From: Sciurus carolinensis
Taxonomy: Eukaryota > Chordata > Mammalia > Rodentia > Sciuridae
Reading direction: 5' to 3'
Assembly: GCF_902686445.1 (NCBI RefSeq)
Contig: NC_062217.1
Coordinates: forward strand, 174,161,598 to 174,225,597
Length of the DNA: 64,000 nucleotides
Numbering within the stretch: the stretch's first letter is position 1; every line of letters starts with the position of its first letter. The notes under the pieces were generated by a model, which did no database searches, had not been told where the DNA came from, and worked only from the letters and a program-made list of their open reading frames with translations. Shown one piece after another: positions 1 through 10,609 of this stretch. The translations under genes were made by a program, and so were the position numbers.

Positions 1-858
1 GGGTGGTGGCAGCAGGACTGTGATGGCCGTGGACACAGGCAGCAGCACACGCTGCCCTCATCGCCCTGGGCGTTCCACGAGGTTTGCAGAGGGGCCGCAG
101 AGGCTGTGTGGGCAGGGACTGGCTTGGCCATGAGCAGGCAGCCCTCAGCCTGCGTGACCACAGGCCCCTTCTGTGCACTCTCTCCAGCTCCGGCAGCTAC
201 CGGGGGTCCCTTTTGCTGGAAGACTGGCATCTCCAAGGTGAGGTCTGGTCGAAAACCTCAGGGTCATGGGTTCAGGAAGTCTGTGGGGAAGCTGGATGGT
301 GGGTCCTGTCGGTGACCACCAGCATCCTGGTCCCGGCTTGGCTTAAGTCTTGGAGGAGGACCTGAGAGTAGCATGGTCCAGAGTCACGTGTTCCCTAAAC
401 ACAGCGAACTGCAGAATTCTCAGGACCTGCGGTTCCTCCTGAGGTGAGAGCCTGAGGTCTGAGCGTCTGTGCTTCGTTGCCGCCTGAGATGATGAAGAGA
501 TGGGGCTGCTTGGCTTCGCTCGGGGCAGCCGAGGAAAGGCCAGGGGTTCAGAGGACGGAAGGTGACACCAGTCAGTGCGTTAGTCTTCTGGGGACTGCGG
601 GGCTTCAAACAACAAAACTGATCTGCAGCTCGAGGCTGGGTGTCCAAGCAGGCAGGGTTGGTTCTGCTGTCTTCTTAACCTCCACACAGATGGCACCTTC
701 TCTCCACAGCCTTGCATGGCCTTCACTCTGAGCATGTGTGTCCCAGGGGGCTCTGGGGACTCCAGGTGTCCAGGTCCCTCTTCACTTAGGACTCAGGCAG
801 ACTGGGGAGGGCCACCCACCGAGGCTTACTCTAACGGCATCACCTTGGTGAAGGCTGA
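1..858. other. Unique GC-rich DNA, no gene seen
   Basis: The only ORFs are short (93 codons or fewer), overlap on both strands and have no recognisable domain. No repeat family is recognised here. It is probably intergenic or intronic. Confidence 0.6.
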
Positions 859-940
859 GGGCTGGAGTGTAGCTCGGGGCACAGCGCTTGCCCAGCATGC
901 ACCAGGCCTCAGGTTCCAACCCAGCTTTGGAAGATGAAAA
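859..940 (+). repeat. ID-type SINE (tRNA-derived), degenerate
   Basis: The order of segments follows the rodent ID consensus: a 'ggctgg..tgtagctc' A-box-like start, then 'gcgcttgcccagcatgcacc', then 'aggttccaaccca' as a B-box-like segment, then an A-rich end at 932-940. ID elements are short retroposons derived from a tRNA and copied by LINE-1 machinery. This copy carries many substitutions and is old. The other ID-related copies in the window are on the opposite strand (near 18.4 and 19.85 kb). Confidence 0.75.
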
Positions 941-1955
941 GACCCTGGCTCCGAGTGCAGTTGGGGTCTGAGGTTCTGGGGGTTAGGGCCTCAACAGGTG
1001 GACCTCTGGGGACACCCATACGTCTGTCAGCTCTTAGTACAGTAGTAACGCTGCGGAACAGCCGCCTCCTCCTTACACCGGTGTGCACTCTTCCTGACCG
1101 GCACACGCAGTGTTGGTTTGCAAATACGCTAACTTTGGGCAGATCCAGGCTGGGCATGACAGCAGGCTGCAGGAAGGGCTTGGATCTGATCCTTTGGGGG
1201 TCAGCACTCGCTCAGAACCTGCCCCTCTCTTGGTGGTGGCAGGAGCCCCAGGGTCAAACTGCAGAAGCTCAGCTCCAGCCTGGTTTGAGCCACACTACTG
1301 ATTTCCATCAGCTAAAACAAGCCTCATGCCAAGATTTCTGAACTTTATTTCCAGAATTAATTTGATATTTATATTCTTAGCAATGGTGACCTTTTTCTTC
1401 TGCTCCAACATCAGTGTTTGCTGATTCCTAGCTCACACCCATCTGTCTGCTTTTATTTCATTTTCTAGTCGGCCTGTGGTATTTCTCACTGAGACTCTGT
1501 TTCCATGTCTTCTGTGGTCCCTGGTAGGAGGGAGGGGCAGGTTTGACTTCGGGCACTTGCTGTGCAGCCACTTTGCTCTCGGGCTTTGTCTCACCTGTTC
1601 CACCCTGTATATCACAGTTTCTTTTGGCTGCTTGGTTGTCCGGGAGTCCCAGGGTGGAGGTTATGGAAGAGATGAAGCCTCTGAGCTGGAGGTGTCACAC
1701 AAGCGTGTGCTTCAGCTCCCATGGAATTCCACCCAGTGCCTCATGGTGGCTCTGTCAACTCTGCCAGCCACACGGAGTTCACTCTGGATGTAGCTGTGAG
1801 CCAGTCACCTGCTCGTCGCTCTAACAAGCGTGAGTCTGCTGTGTGTTGCAGGCAGGCGAACTTCCTCTGCACCCTCCCCAAGCTTAGGAGTCCGTCTCAT
1901 TTGGTGGTGCCTGTTGTGCACCCCAGGAGCAGATGCGTCTTCCTCAGCAGGCCTG
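941..1955. other. Unique DNA, no gene seen
   Basis: It is GC-rich except for an AT-richer stretch at about 1325-1470. A 135-codon plus-strand ORF at 934-1341 starts inside the ID SINE and has no domain, so it is taken as chance. Confidence 0.5.
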
Positions 1956-2127
1956 GGTGTCCCCCTGTCTCCTGGCTCCCCAGCAGGTGTCCCCCTGATC
2001 TGTCTCCCTAGCGGGTGCCCCTGTCTCCTGGCTCCCCACTGGGCATTCCCTGTTTCTTGACTCCTCATCTGGTGCTCCCGTCCCCTGGTTCTCCAGCAGG
2101 TGCCCCTTATTCCTTCACTTCTCGGCA
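1956..2127. repeat. Minisatellite, six units of 28-30 bp
   Basis: Six consecutive units begin with 'gg' (mostly 'ggtgcccc' or 'ggtgtccccctg') and end near 'ctccccagca'. Unit starts are at 1956, 1986, 2014, 2042, 2071 and 2099, giving lengths of 30, 28, 28, 29, 28 and 29. Units differ from each other at several positions, so the array is not freshly expanded. Each unit end looks like an acceptor-type 'cag|g' junction, but nothing else suggests splicing. Confidence 0.8.
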
Positions 2128-2199
2128 GGCGGCCACTGGCATTTTGTGGGTGCTTCTGCCTGGGGTTGATCTCACTTCACTAGTCCTGGGACCTAGGAT

Positions 2200-2370
2200 T
2201 AAGAGTGACTTTTCTTGTTACTGTGGTAAAGTATACCAAACATGAACTCCACCATCTTCACCTTTTCTAAGTGTCCTGTCCAATGGCATCACCTGCACGC
2301 ACCACCATCTTCCCGAACTGAACCTGCCCCATTAAACCCTGATACTCCATTCCCCTGGGCCAACCTTTTA
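2200..2370 (-). repeat. Old LINE-1 (L1M-type) 3' end fragment, antisense
   Basis: The plus strand runs 'gttactgtggtaaagtatacc', then 'ccaccatcttc', 'aatggcatcacctgcac' and 'cattaaaccctgatactcc'. This matches the remembered reverse complement of an old mammalian L1M 3' untranslated region. No coding sequence remains. The exact subfamily cannot be given without a consensus search. Confidence 0.6.
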
Positions 2371-3452
2371 GACTGAGGCAAAGAGATCAATTACCAACAA
2401 ATGTAATAATGCTTATTTGCTTCAAGATCATGCTTGATGATCGTCCCTGGGCTTGAGGCTGCAGGTGCTGCCCCGTGCACTGAGCTGCAGGGAGGAGGGG
2501 CATGGGTGCTAAGGCCAGCTCAACTCCCACAAGTGGCTCACTTCCCTGTGCCCTGGTCTCAGCCTCTGGGAACGCAGACACTGACAGTCCTTCTCCCAGG
2601 TTGGGCGAGGATCAGATTGTCTTCCCATACGGGATTGCAAGCAGTAGGAGCTCAGCCGTGACTCAGGAAATGTGTCCCTGTGGTGGCCCTTCACAGTGAG
2701 AAGCGCTCCCTAGAGGGTATGTCTTCCCGGCAGCCAGCCACAGTCTGGCTCCTGGACTCGGGCCTGCGTGCTCAGGCAGTGACTGTCCTTGATGCTTCTA
2801 GCACTTTCCTTCAGCACAGGGTGGCGGGCACAGTGTCCATTTGCCCCTGGTGCAGGGAGCTTTCCTTGTCTTTCCCCAGGTCACCCAGTAGCTGCCCTCA
2901 CCCATGAGGGAAGGAGGTGCAGCTGCCTGCCTCCCACCTGGAGGCTTTGAGGGTCCCCCAACCCAGGTGATGGGTGGGGCCCTTGCTTCTGGTGTGGGCA
3001 GGTGGATGGCAGTCAGAGCCTGCTAGCTCCTGAGTGCTGAGAGCAAGTGGGTCTTTAACTTTGGTTTAAAAAGTAACCCATGTAATCAAGTGTTTTGACC
3101 TTTGGTTTCAGAACTTGCTGCCTTGTCCTTTATGATCTGTCAAGGAGGCAGCTTGGCGGGCTGGCCGTGTGTGACAGATGGAGGGGCTGGGAGATTGGCT
3201 TCCTGGAGCAGCAGTTCTGGTCCAAGGCTTTAAACACGCCTTCCTAAGTGCCCTGGGGGAGGGGCCAGGGCACTCACTGGAATGTGGACACTGAGGGGGG
3301 GCAGGGAAACAGAGGCACCGAGGCAGTCACAGAGAGTGGCCAACACTGGCCTGCAGGTATGCAGTGTGCAGTGACGACCTGCTCATGGGGAAGATCTGCT
3401 TGCTGTCCATCCGTGGATCCACAGTCTGAAACAGTTCTCCTAGCCACCATCC
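2371..3452. other. Unique GC-rich DNA, no gene seen
   Basis: It holds only short overlapping ORFs. A small AT-richer patch lies at 3055-3110. No repeat family is recognised. Confidence 0.5.
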
Positions 3453-3498
3453 TACACATGCGTGCACGTACACACACACACGCACGCATATGTACAGG
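3453..3498. repeat. Short alternating purine-pyrimidine (CA/GC) tract
   Basis: It is a run of 'tacacacacacacgcacgcatatgtac' type with interruptions. It is a simple microsatellite-like sequence and probably polymorphic. Confidence 0.75.
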
Positions 3499-3529
3499 TT
3501 ATAATGCCTGCTAAAGCCCTGTACCCAGC

Positions 3530-3775
3530 AGAGCCCCTCTGACTTCCAGTGTGGGGGCAAAAGTCCCTCTTCCTCAGGGCACCTTAGTTTTCTCCTGTAA
3601 GACCTTTAACTGATTGGATGAGGTCCACCCAATTATGGAGGGGATCTGCTCTCCTCAAAGCGTACGGATTGACATGTTCATCTTATCTAACAAATGCCTT
3701 CACGGTGTTTGGACTGCTGTTTGGCCTGATATCTGGGCATGCAGTGGAGCAAAGCTGACACACAGAATCAACACT
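3530..3775. repeat. Old interspersed repeat, same family as 60740-61100
   Basis: The plus strand contains 'aactgattggatgaggtcc' at 3608, followed by 'cacccaattatggaggggat'. It ends near a 'tctgggcatgcagtgg..gctgacacacagaat' segment. The same ordered blocks recur at 60935-61095. I remember this sequence as a common ancient mammalian repeat, probably LTR-like, but cannot name the family with confidence. It is noncoding. Confidence 0.7.
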
Positions 3776-4503
3776 GAGAGTGATCTATAAATATACTGTC
3801 ATCTTCTAGGAATGACTCAACTTCAGGAAAGTAAGGAAGTTACCTTGCACGCTTTTTTGAAGTGAAAACTTTTTTTCTGATCATAAAGAGAAAGCACAGT
3901 CATGTATTTAATCACAAAACAGTAAAGGAAAGTAAACAGCTGCTCCCATGTCCCTTTCTCCAGAGGAGCTGCTACCCAGGAGCATGCACACAATTTCAAT
4001 CACCAGGTGCTGAGGTATGGTTGCTACCTCCCTTCACGCAGCAGTGCATGGGCCTGGGAAGGAAGCTGGCATGGTCCATTCTTATCAATGGCTGCACTGA
4101 TAAGAATCCAGGTCTCATTACTGATGTAAACAACAGCCTACTATGGGGCATGGGATGTAGGTTGGCTCACTGTGATGTGAATATGAACCTTTGCACAGTT
4201 GGCTAATGATCTGCTTGGAACAAGCTCTCAGGAAAGGCATGGCTGAGCCCAAGGGCAGATGCACAGAAGCTGTAGATTCCTGTTGCTCCACTGGCCTGCC
4301 GTGTGTCGTCTCCATTTATAGCCCCACTGATAGTGGCTTCTAAATCTTTGCCAATCTGCTGTGTGATATCCTTCCTTGTTTTTGTACCAGAGTCCTTGGA
4401 ATGTGTCTGTCATTCTCCTCATGATTTTAGGCCCGCCTCCTCTGTCCTGCTGATTCTGTCCAAACTGAGGAAAGGCTGTCTCTGACCTATTCAGTGTTCT
4501 CCG
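3776..4503. other. Unassigned DNA left of the LTR, no gene seen
   Basis: An AT-rich stretch lies at 3780-3920, with more balanced sequence beyond. The 120-codon minus-strand ORF at 4228-4590 runs from the LTR into this flank and has no recognisable retroviral domain. No primer-binding-site-like sequence follows the LTR end on the minus strand. Confidence 0.45.
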
Positions 4504-4560
4504 TGTTATGGCGAGATTGCAACAACTCACCTGGTCATTCTTGAAGCAGGACATGAAACA

Positions 4561-4566
4561 TTTATT
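4561..4566 (-). terminator. Polyadenylation signal of the solo LTR
   Basis: AATAAA on the minus strand is about 90 bases downstream of the TATA box and about 50 bases from the LTR 3' end at 4504. This spacing is normal for a short R region. Confidence 0.6.
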
Positions 4567-4651
4567 CACCAACTGGCAGTCCAGATTCACCAGCTGAAGG
4601 GGCAGGCTGCAAGTCTACAGCCTTCGACCCCCTCCAGGGGTGTGAGCAAAT

Positions 4652-4659
4652 CTTTTATA
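4652..4659 (-). promoter_or_regulatory. TATA box of the solo LTR
   Basis: TATAAAAG on the minus strand lies inside the LTR, upstream of its AATAAA signal in the expected order. Whether it still drives transcription cannot be told from sequence. Confidence 0.6.
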
Positions 4660-5062
4660 CACAAGAAATGCATGTCAGTACATTAATCATAAGTGACTGT
4701 TGCTGTGATTCAAATCCATAAACAAAGGTCATGAGATCCAAAATCATAAGCAGAAGGTGAAGTAGGTCAAAACGACCCTACTTGAGTGCAAGTTAAAGGG
4801 TGGTTACTAATGTCTAGACATAAATGTTAACATTCCATGTGGTTAGGGTACATTGCCCAAGAAAAATGGGAACCAAAAAGAGAACAATTTTATATTGTAT
4901 AAGAATTGCCATTTTGTGTTGCCAAACATGCTCTGCTAAGCAGCTGTTGATGGGTACAGAGGCCTTCCCTGCCAGCATGGGACAAGTGTTTCTTGCGTGA
5001 CCTGGAGTTTCAGGGTAAGATGGAGTCTGTTCGGTCATTGCCCATGTAGCCTGGCCATAACA

Positions 5063-6451
5063 TCCACATGTCAGCATGTGGCCTCGCTGGCTGGTGATGG
5101 GGCTCTGGGAAGGTGTCCACTCTGACTGGAGTTTTAATTGTTGATACCAAGGTGTTGGAAGTCTTTGAGAAATAAAAATCAGATGACTAACAGCCTCTCT
5201 TCTGTCCAGAGCGTGCCTGCAGCGTGGTGCTCACGGCCACAGTGAGGAGAGGAGATAAATGGGGGGAGATCTATAGCCTCTCACTCCTAGGTGAGGAGAG
5301 CGGGAGGGCAGTTAATTTAAGGGGCTCTCCCTTGCCCCTGCGGCCTTCACTTTCTGGAGGAAGCACAGGGTGCGGCACCATCCTTGAGCCCACGGAGACA
5401 GCGCCCTTCCCAGGCGCCAGACTCAGTAGCAAATCAGCCTCTCTCCCAACCTCAGTGCCTAGGTGCTTAGTCACATCCTGAGGCAGGTCTGTGATGAGGG
5501 CCCCACAGAGCAGGTGGCCATCCTCAGGGAGGACATGTGCGCCAGGCTGCTGCAAGGCCAGCTCTACAGATGGATGTGGGGAGGGAGGCCAGGCCCTTGA
5601 CATGGCCTTGGCCCCTGTGGCTTGCCTGACCCTCTGCTCTTTATCTCTCATCCCTGCCCTTTCCCCTGGCAAGTCACCTCCCACCAAGGCCCCTGGCAGC
5701 AGGGTGGGGGTCTTCCCTGACAGGCGAAGATGAGCCTGAGACCCTGAGGGGTGGTCTGCACAGGGAGTGGCCCAGGTTCTAAGGCAGGGCCTGCTGCTGA
5801 CCAGCCCCTGCACAGAAGGGAGACCTGGAGGCCAGGGCCTGTGTGGGGCAGACCCACAGGAGCTGCCTTCAGAAGGCCGACAGAATGGCAGCATCTCTCT
5901 CAGTCTAGTCTTCTAACAACCCCTGAACTCCAAAGGGTGAACCTGAGAGGCAGCCTGGAACACAGCCTCTACTCCAGAGGCGGACACAGGAGCTGCCTCC
6001 CGCTGCTATGGCCTCTCAGCGCACACAGAGCGATAGCTCTTAGATAAGGTGTGCCTCGAGACTCCTCGCAGGTGTGGCTGGGTGGGTGGCCCCAGGTGTG
6101 GCTGGTGGACCAGGCTCGTCGGTTCCCGTGGTCCTTGGGAATTATGAATGGCACTCTCTGGACTCGTGAGGCTTCTGGGGGATTTACGTAATCCTCCTGC
6201 TGCTCAGGGTGGAACAGACACCTGTGGGCCTCACCTGCTGATGAGGGTCCCACAGAGCCATCCAGAGGCTGTGCCAGTGGACATGCGTGTCCAGGAACCT
6301 GCGTGCCCATCCTGTGGGGCGAGCTGAGCCTGGTGCTCGGCTGTCAGAGCACAGGCATGGACGGGGGTAGCTTCCCCCTGCATTGCCCCACACATGAGCT
6401 TTTGGGGGACACCTCGCATCCAAACCATAGCAACTACCTTCACCTCTGGCA
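5063..6451. other. Unique GC-rich DNA, no gene seen
   Basis: A 207-codon minus-strand ORF (5271-5894) overlaps several others in different frames. It is rich in Pro, Ser, Gly and Arg and shows no domain. No splice-bounded exon is apparent. An AT-richer patch (about 5125-5195) adjoins the LTR side. Confidence 0.5.
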
Positions 6452-6590
6452 GAACAAAGGCTGTGGAGTTCACCAGACAGGGGTTCACATTCTGGCCCTC
6501 AGCAGGTGTGTGACTTGGGGCCATTACTCTCATTTTCTCTGTACCTTTGTTTTCTGGATCTGAAAATGAGGACAGTACCCTGTGGATTCG
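6452..6590 (+). repeat. MIR SINE (ancient mammalian), partial
   Basis: The order of blocks matches MIR: 'ctgtggagttcaccagacag' (the gagccagactgcc region), then 'caggtgtgtgacttggggcc', then 'cattttctctgtacctttg' and 'atctgaaaatgaggacagta'. MIR is a tRNA-derived SINE that was active in early mammals. Confidence 0.75.
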
Positions 6591-6602
6591 TAACCAGTGT
6601 CA

Positions 6603-6966
6603 CTGTGGGTTGAATTGTGTCCTTCAAAACTTACCCTGAAGTCCCAGCACCCAGCACTCAGTCTCGAACAGCAGGGTAGGATCCCTTCCAACAGGACTGA
6701 CATCCTTCTGGAAGAGGAAATATGGGCACGCACACAGAGGGGACCCGCCACGTGCACAGGGAGGAGGCCTCCACAAGCCACGGAGGGAGGCCCAAGACAG
6801 TTCTCTACGCGCGGCCCGCAGGAGGAACCAGCCTGCCGACATTCCGGGCCCCAGAACTGTGAGTGGGGTCCCGCAGGAGGAACCAGCCTGCCGACATTCC
6901 AGCCCCCAGAACTGTGAGCTTAAGCCACCAGTCTGTGGCCCTTCGTGGGGGTGGTCCTAGGAAGTG
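6603..6966 (+). repeat. MLT1-like LTR (ERVL-MaLR), with internal duplication
   Basis: It starts with 'gggttgaattgtgtccttc' and continues through 'gacatccttctggaagagg', 'acacagagggga' and 'ccagaactgtgagcttaag' to 'ctaggaagtgc'. This is the block order of MLT1-type solo LTRs. The 3' part is present twice as a 55 bp tandem duplication (separate entry). It is noncoding. Confidence 0.75.
6815..6924 (+). repeat. 55 bp tandem duplication inside the MLT1 LTR
   Basis: Copies at 6815-6869 and 6870-6924 each begin 'cccgcaggaggaaccagcct'. They match nearly perfectly through 'ccagaactgtgag', about the first 48 bases, with two adjacent differences near base 32. The last 6 bases differ. The high similarity inside a very old element means the duplication is much younger than the LTR. 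Confidence 0.9.
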
Positions 6967-8659
6967 CTGCCGTGTGTGCTGGAAGTAGTGTGCAGGAGCA
7001 CCCAGGCAGTTCAGAGGCGCTCAGCAACGTTTGCGGAATGAACTTGGCAGTCCAGGGCTGTATCCGTGGCCAGAACCCATCCCTGTGTCTGAGGTTGCCG
7101 GGGCAACATGGCGCAGGTTTTCGAGGTGGGAAAGCTGCCGTGAGGCCTGTCTTCCTTGGGAGAAGGCGCCAGATGCTGGTTTATCTAAGTAAGCTGTTGC
7201 TTTCACACCCAGGATTGATGTGGGTTCAGGTGTTGTCGAGGGCAGGCAGGCGCAGGAGCCTGGTGCATTGTCACTGAATGCCAAGCAGGTGCCTGGGTCT
7301 CACAAGGACCTCGGGGCCATTGACGAGTCCCTCGAGGTTCCTGTGCTCTGCTCTGGCCTCCAGCTACGCCCCTGTCTGGACCTGCAAGGAGCCTCTCTTT
7401 CCTCCCCTTGGGACTATTGCTGTGTCCTTGGGCACATCCCTGTCCCTCAACTTCTCGTGTCTCTTCCTTCAAGGTGGACCTCCTCCAAGGAAGGCCGCCT
7501 CCTCCTGGCTGCCCCCAGGTGCCCTCCAGCAGCTCAGGAGGCTCTGGTGGATGCTTATTTGCTGCAGCCTGGAGCAGACAGCCTCTGGCTCTGAAGTCCC
7601 GCCTTCCCTCTACACCTGGGGAGACCATTTTGGGTCTGTTGTTAGGTGCACGAGTGCAGCTCACGCAGCTCATGCTGACTGTGCTGAGAACAGGCCCACA
7701 TGGTGTGCGCCCACCTGTTCCCGGACCCAGGTGCAGGCGTGGCTGGCGTGCCGGGTTGGCCCCTGCTCTCCCTGACTGACCCTGGGTCTCCTGCCCTGAT
7801 TGCTCACTGCCCACCCTGGGCCCTGTTTCCCTTCAGCCCCTCGCAGCGTGGACCCCGTGCCCGGGCAGGGCTGGGACCTTCTGTTGTGATGGCTGGCAGG
7901 TCTGTACTGTAGTTTCTTCTTCCTTTTGATTTCCCCTCATAGACAGTTTCCATGAATTCATGAGTTCTTCCTTGATGCTGTGTTTAATGGCCGCATGATA
8001 CCTTGCCTTTGGAGGCACGACAATCAATGCCAGCGTTTCCTCTTTATTTTTGGAGGCCTGACTTGTTGCCGGGAGTCTGACCTTTGAAACAACCTGGGGT
8101 GCTGTTGGCGGTGCTTTCTGCGTGGCTGTTTTCAGCTGTGACCCTCAGGAGAAAGTCACAGGAGTAAAATCACCAGGTCAAGGTGGCAGGCGGCTCCGAG
8201 GCTCAGTTCCCCAGGGCACAGTTGCCATTTGGAAATGCAGAGCGAGACCCTGTCCTGGCTGTGGGCGGCGCCGAGCTTCTCCTCAGCACTGCAGCCTGGG
8301 GCCGAGACGGCTGTGGGCAGCTGCCACCTTTGCTCCCTGGATCAGCTCTGAGCTCTTTGTCCAATGTGGTCACTGGATCCAACAGAGGTCAAGCAGTGGA
8401 CCAGGTTCCTGTTCACACCTCATGTGCAGATCCTCGGAATGGCTGCTTTCCAGCCAGTGGGCTCTGGACCCGCCAGGCGTCTGTTCTCTGGGTGGAGAAA
8501 CAGAGCAGGGGGCTTCCTGCCTGCGGGAGCAGGGCTCACCTGGGGCCGCCACCCTCAGCCTGTCTACTTGCCCAGGACTTTGTGTCTGGCGGATCCCAGT
8601 CCAGCCCCACCTGTCTGCAGCCCCTCCACCCTGGGGCCTGGTTGCTGTGCTAGAGGAGC
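6967..8659. other. Unique GC-rich DNA, no gene seen
   Basis: It holds long but overlapping ORFs on both strands (up to 203 codons, minus 7203-7814). None has recognisable domains, as expected for GC-rich DNA with few stop codons. A short AT-richer patch sits at 7905-8060. Confidence 0.5.
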
Positions 8660-9005
8660 TGGCACCTGCCCTTGGTGCGTGCGTGTGTGCAAGTGTGATA
8701 GTGTAAATGTGAGTGTGAGCCTAACACACAAGTGTGAACACGAGTGTGCAAATGCCAGTGTTTGAGTACCAGTGTGACTGTGTCCATGTGGTGAAGTGCA
8801 TGCGATGTGATTGTGTGTGAGTGTGAATGCCAGCGTGGGGCTGAGTGTGCCAGTGTGAATGAGTAAGTGTGCGTGACTGTGCAAACCCGTGTGAATGAGA
8901 GTGAGTGCAAAGGTCACGTGAGCATGTTTCAGCATGAGGCTGAGTGTGCCACTGAGTGTGACAGTGTGTGGATGTGTGCCTGTGTGCGTGGTGTGGGTGT
9001 CACTG
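8660..9005. repeat. Degenerate GTGTGA-type tandem tract
   Basis: About 340 bases are built from GTGTG, GTGTGAATG and GAGTGTG words with irregular spacing, for example 'gtgagtgtgagcc', 'agtgtgaatgcc' and 'gagtgtgccactgag'. The minus frames read as His/Thr/Ser-rich strings (HTH, THS), a by-product of the repeat rather than a protein. Confidence 0.8.
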
Positions 9006-10309
9006 TGGTACCCGAGGACGTCTTTCCTGACCCCTTAACCCAGACTGCTCCCCGGGGCACCAGCATAGAGCCATCTGTAAGCTCCTTGGTTCCTGGAGGC
9101 CCAGGAATGTCCAGGTTCTCATGCCTTCCAAGAGTCCTGCCTGCAGCTCTGAAAGTGAAGACGCGGACAGCTGGAGAGGACCTGCTGCCCTTGCGGGGGT
9201 GGGGTGTGGGAGGCCGGCAGGGCAGCCCCGACTCGGGGGAGGGGAGCCAGGGCCTGGCTGGAGGAGGTTGGAGGGGTTGACCTGGCTAGAGGGCTGGCCG
9301 CCCCTCAGAGGCCCCTGTCCTGTGGCACGGCCAGTCCACCACAGCATGGGCACCCTGGGAGGCCGCTGAGGAGTGATGCTGGGGTGCCCGAGGGGCTTTG
9401 CATCCCCCTCCGGAGGTCACAGGAGGTCTGGGTTACATGTGGACACATCTGAGAGGGCTCCTGCTGGCCCTGGGCCATCCCCTGTGTGGGTGGGAGCGCG
9501 GGGCTGCTCTCCTGCCGCTGCCACCGGGCTAACAGGCTGTGGGGCTCCTGTCTGCTGGGGGTCAGCCTACATGCAGAGCCCAGAGTCAGGCCCTTCGGGA
9601 GCACCTGGTCTCTGTGCTGACTTGGCCAAGAGTCACCTTGCATCTTAATGACCCTCAGTTTTTCAGGAAGGTGGCCTTATTGGTTAATTGAATGTCACTG
9701 GTATTTTTTATGAAAAAAAAAAATTAAAAAAAAATACGTTGGTATGTTTAGTTTTTAAATAAATTGCTTGAAATCTTTTTCAAAGTTGTATTTTATTGTA
9801 GGTAAAGTGTCATATTGAATTATCTCTTTTCTCTAGATAATACTATCTTAACTAACCAGGTAAATTCAGAGAAGCTTCTTCTGAATGGGGGTTCGTTACT
9901 GTTCTTGCCATGTGAGATGGCAGGGAATGGCAGAGAGGGGCAGGGGCTGCTGGGTCTTTCAGATCAAACCATACCCCATGACCTCCAAGCCACAGGACAA
10001 GGCTGGGAGCAGAGATGGGCCCACTTAATCCACCTGAGCTTGCAGGGACACAGCCCTCAATAATATTACTTTATTAAAAATAAAAAATGCCAGGACAAAT
10101 GCTGAACTGGGTGGTACACCAAGTGAGCAGGTGTTGGCTGGACTGTCCTGGGCAGGTAGATGCAGGTGGGATCTTCTGTGCTCCCCACAAGAGCAGACTT
10201 GTACATACAGTGTACCTGGGAGTCACCTCCCAGGAAGCAGAGAGAGGGACAGGAAGAGGCCAGGGACAGAAATGGTCCCCAAGGTCACTCCCCTAGAGTC
10301 CCACCTGCC
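9006..10309. other. Mostly unique DNA with an AT-rich patch
   Basis: 9006-9650 is GC-rich with short overlapping ORFs only. 9655-9845 is strongly AT-rich with A runs (9712-9734) and could be a noncoding element or the tail of an unrecognised retroposon. A second AT patch lies at 10061-10087. Confidence 0.45.
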
Positions 10310-10465
10310 TACAGTTACCACACAGTGGCACATTCAAATTATTAATCCATCAAATGGATTAATCCACTGAAGAGGTTGGAGCCCTCATGATCCAGTTGTT
10401 CCTAAAAGGTCCCACCCCTGAGCCTTGCTGCATCGGGAACAGTGGTTTCAACACATGATCCTACT
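10310..10465 (-). repeat. MaLR-type LTR remnant, antisense
   Basis: 'attaatccat' and 'ggattaatccactga' are followed by 'gccctcatgatccag', 'aaaggtcccacccctgagcc', 'ttgctgcatcggg' and 'ttcaacacatga'. This is the reverse complement of the 3' half of MST/THE1-like LTRs as remembered. No coding content. Confidence 0.65.
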
Positions 10466-10609
10466 GGGACCAAGGGACTGGCTGAAGATCATGACCACTT
10501 CCAGGACTGTGCCTGTGTCCTCAGGCTACCGCATGGCCCTTTCCAGAAGGCAGGTTCCAGGTCACCCCTTGCTTCCCAAGTAGTTCATCCTGGAGCCTGC
10601 GTTGGCTTC

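Larger units (their letters stand above)
4504..5062 (-). mobile_element. Solo retroviral LTR (endogenous retrovirus), minus strand
   Basis: The 559 bp element is bounded by perfect 9 bp terminal inverted repeats: 'tgttatggc' at 4504-4512 and 'gccataaca' at 5054-5062, giving the canonical TG...CA ends. Read on the minus strand it has a TATA-box match (tataaaag, plus-strand 4652-4659) and an AATAAA polyadenylation signal (plus-strand 4561-4566) about 90 bases downstream, so a U3-R-U5 order is credible. No retroviral gene or primer-binding site flanks it, which suggests a solo LTR left after recombination. The flanks do not show a clear target-site duplication. The family is not identified; class II (ERVK-like) is a guess from size and layout. 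Confidence 0.8.

Noticed and set aside
5271..5894. 207-codon minus-strand ORF as a gene near the LTR
   Set aside because: Other frames over the same bases are also open and no domain or conserved feature is visible.
8564..8935. His/Thr-rich minus-strand ORFs as metal-binding proteins
   Set aside because: They are direct translations of the degenerate GTGTGA tract.
10341..10365. Perfect 10 bp-arm inverted repeat (attaatccat/atggattaat) with overlapping TAATCC/GGATTA sites, like a paired homeodomain site
   Set aside because: It lies inside an antisense MaLR LTR remnant whose consensus, as remembered, carries the same sequence, so it is repeat-derived rather than a special site.
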